This document shows positions 6,312 through 6,806 of a stretch of DNA of 6,806 nucleotides, piece after piece. The first letter of the stretch is position 1. Each line of letters begins with the position of its first letter. The stretch lies in assembly GCA_902782965.1 (NCBI GenBank), contig CACZPG010000283.1, positions 1-6,806 on the forward strand, given 5' to 3'. The position numbers were made by a program, and so were the translations under genes. Origin of the DNA: an uncultured Lachnospiraceae bacterium (GTDB lineage: Bacteria > Bacillota > Clostridia > Lachnospirales > Lachnospiraceae). Below the pieces are notes generated by a model. That model was not told the DNA's origin. It saw only the letters and a program-made list of their open reading frames with translations, and did no database searches.

Positions 6312-6806
6312 TCATTCGAAGGCATTCTTTATTCCGGCCTTCTCAAGTTCTTCCCGAAGAACTTTCTTGCCTCGCTGGAGAAGATGATCTACCCTCTTCC
6401 GGTTAACATTCATAACCTTCGCCGCATCAGCATAGCTCATCTCTTCAAAATAAACAAGCCAGAGAACTTCCTGAAGCTCCCGGTCTATCTTCTGAAGAGC
6501 ACTGTGCAGTATCCTGTTTCTCTCATTATCCTGAAGTATTTCCTCCGGTGATGGAATACTCTGATCGCCGGTACTTATCTCTGCTTCAAGAGCACTGCCT
6601 TCCTCATCGTCCAGACTGAAGGTCTCTCTGCGGATCAGAATACTATGGAAACGCGACGCCAGATTGCGGGCTGTTTTATACAGATAAGCTTTGAAACCTC
6701 CACTCTTAATAGAAGGCCTCTTCACCATGATCCTTGCAAAAGCCTCAATCATCAGATCCTCTGAATCCTGCCAGTTATGCAGATATCCGTTCAGATACAT
6801 GATCAG
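6312..6806 (-). CDS. ECF-type RNA polymerase sigma factor, N-terminus outside the window
   Basis: The reading frame is open to the window edge (165 codons present) and should extend further, since the start of region 2 is missing. The methionine at 6798-6800 is therefore probably internal. Region 2 is seen in NWQDSEDLMIEAFARIM and, for -10 recognition, FKAYLYKTARNLASRF. An acidic linker follows (SLDDEEGSALEAE). Region 4 runs over the last 65 residues, with LQKIDRELQEVLWLVYFEEM and the helix-turn-helix MSYADAAKVMNVNRKRVDHL that contacts the -35 element. There is no region 1 or 3, so it is an ECF (group 4) or ECF-like factor directing RNA polymerase to a small regulon. It heads the unit with the polytopic membrane protein and the PrsW-like protease. 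No RsiW-like anti-sigma gene follows, which is unusual beside a PrsW homologue. Confidence 0.88.
   Translation of the reverse strand: MIMYLNGYLHNWQDSEDLMIEAFARIMVKRPSIKSGGFKAYLYKTARNLASRFHSILIRRETFSLDDEEGSALEAEISTGDQSIPSPEEILQDNERNRILHSALQKIDRELQEVLWLVYFEEMSYADAAKVMNVNRKRVDHLLQRGKKVLREELEKAGIKNAFE

Overview
The window looks like chromosomal DNA from an anaerobic Firmicute, most likely of the family Lachnospiraceae (Butyrivibrio/Roseburia-like). This rests on moderate G+C, strong AGGAGG-type ribosome binding sites, a GHKL sensor-kinase C-terminus of the usual Clostridia form, an ECF-type sigma factor of a type I associate with gut Clostridia, and a large secreted protein ending in BspA-type leucine-rich repeats with a lysine-rich tail. 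The assignment is by protein style only; no rRNA or marker gene is present.

Layout. Bases 2-115 (+) are the last 37 codons of a LytS/YesM-like (GHKL) histidine kinase. Bases 116-276 are intergenic and hold a long inverted repeat (195-233) that can serve as a terminator for the two converging transcription units. Everything else reads on the minus strand. In transcription order these are: a sigma factor cut off by the right edge (6806-6312); a polytopic membrane protein of about seven segments (6284-5571); a PrsW-family intramembrane protease (5570-4935), whose start codon directly follows the stop of the gene before it; a strong Rho-independent terminator (4902-4871); a small two-segment membrane protein (4824-4468); and a 1366-residue secreted mosaic protein (4377-277). 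The mosaic carries a signal peptide, an FG-GAP/VCBS-like calcium-loop propeller, a large Ser/Thr-rich beta domain of unknown function, a fibronectin type III-like domain, a small beta module and a C-terminal LRR_5/BspA region.

How the genes may work together. In Bacillus subtilis, PrsW starts the proteolysis of the anti-sigma factor RsiW and so frees the ECF factor SigW. Here a sigma factor, a multi-pass membrane protein and a PrsW-like protease form a compact unit with no recognisable RsiW-like or zinc-binding anti-sigma factor. A reasonable hypothesis is a membrane-sensing sigma circuit in which one of the two uncharacterised membrane proteins holds the sigma factor. The downstream pair, the two-segment protein and the giant secreted protein, is separated by the terminator but could be its output, or could be reached by read-through. 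That regulatory link is inference. The most interesting unexplained protein content is the central domain of the 1366-residue protein (about residues 670-1000).
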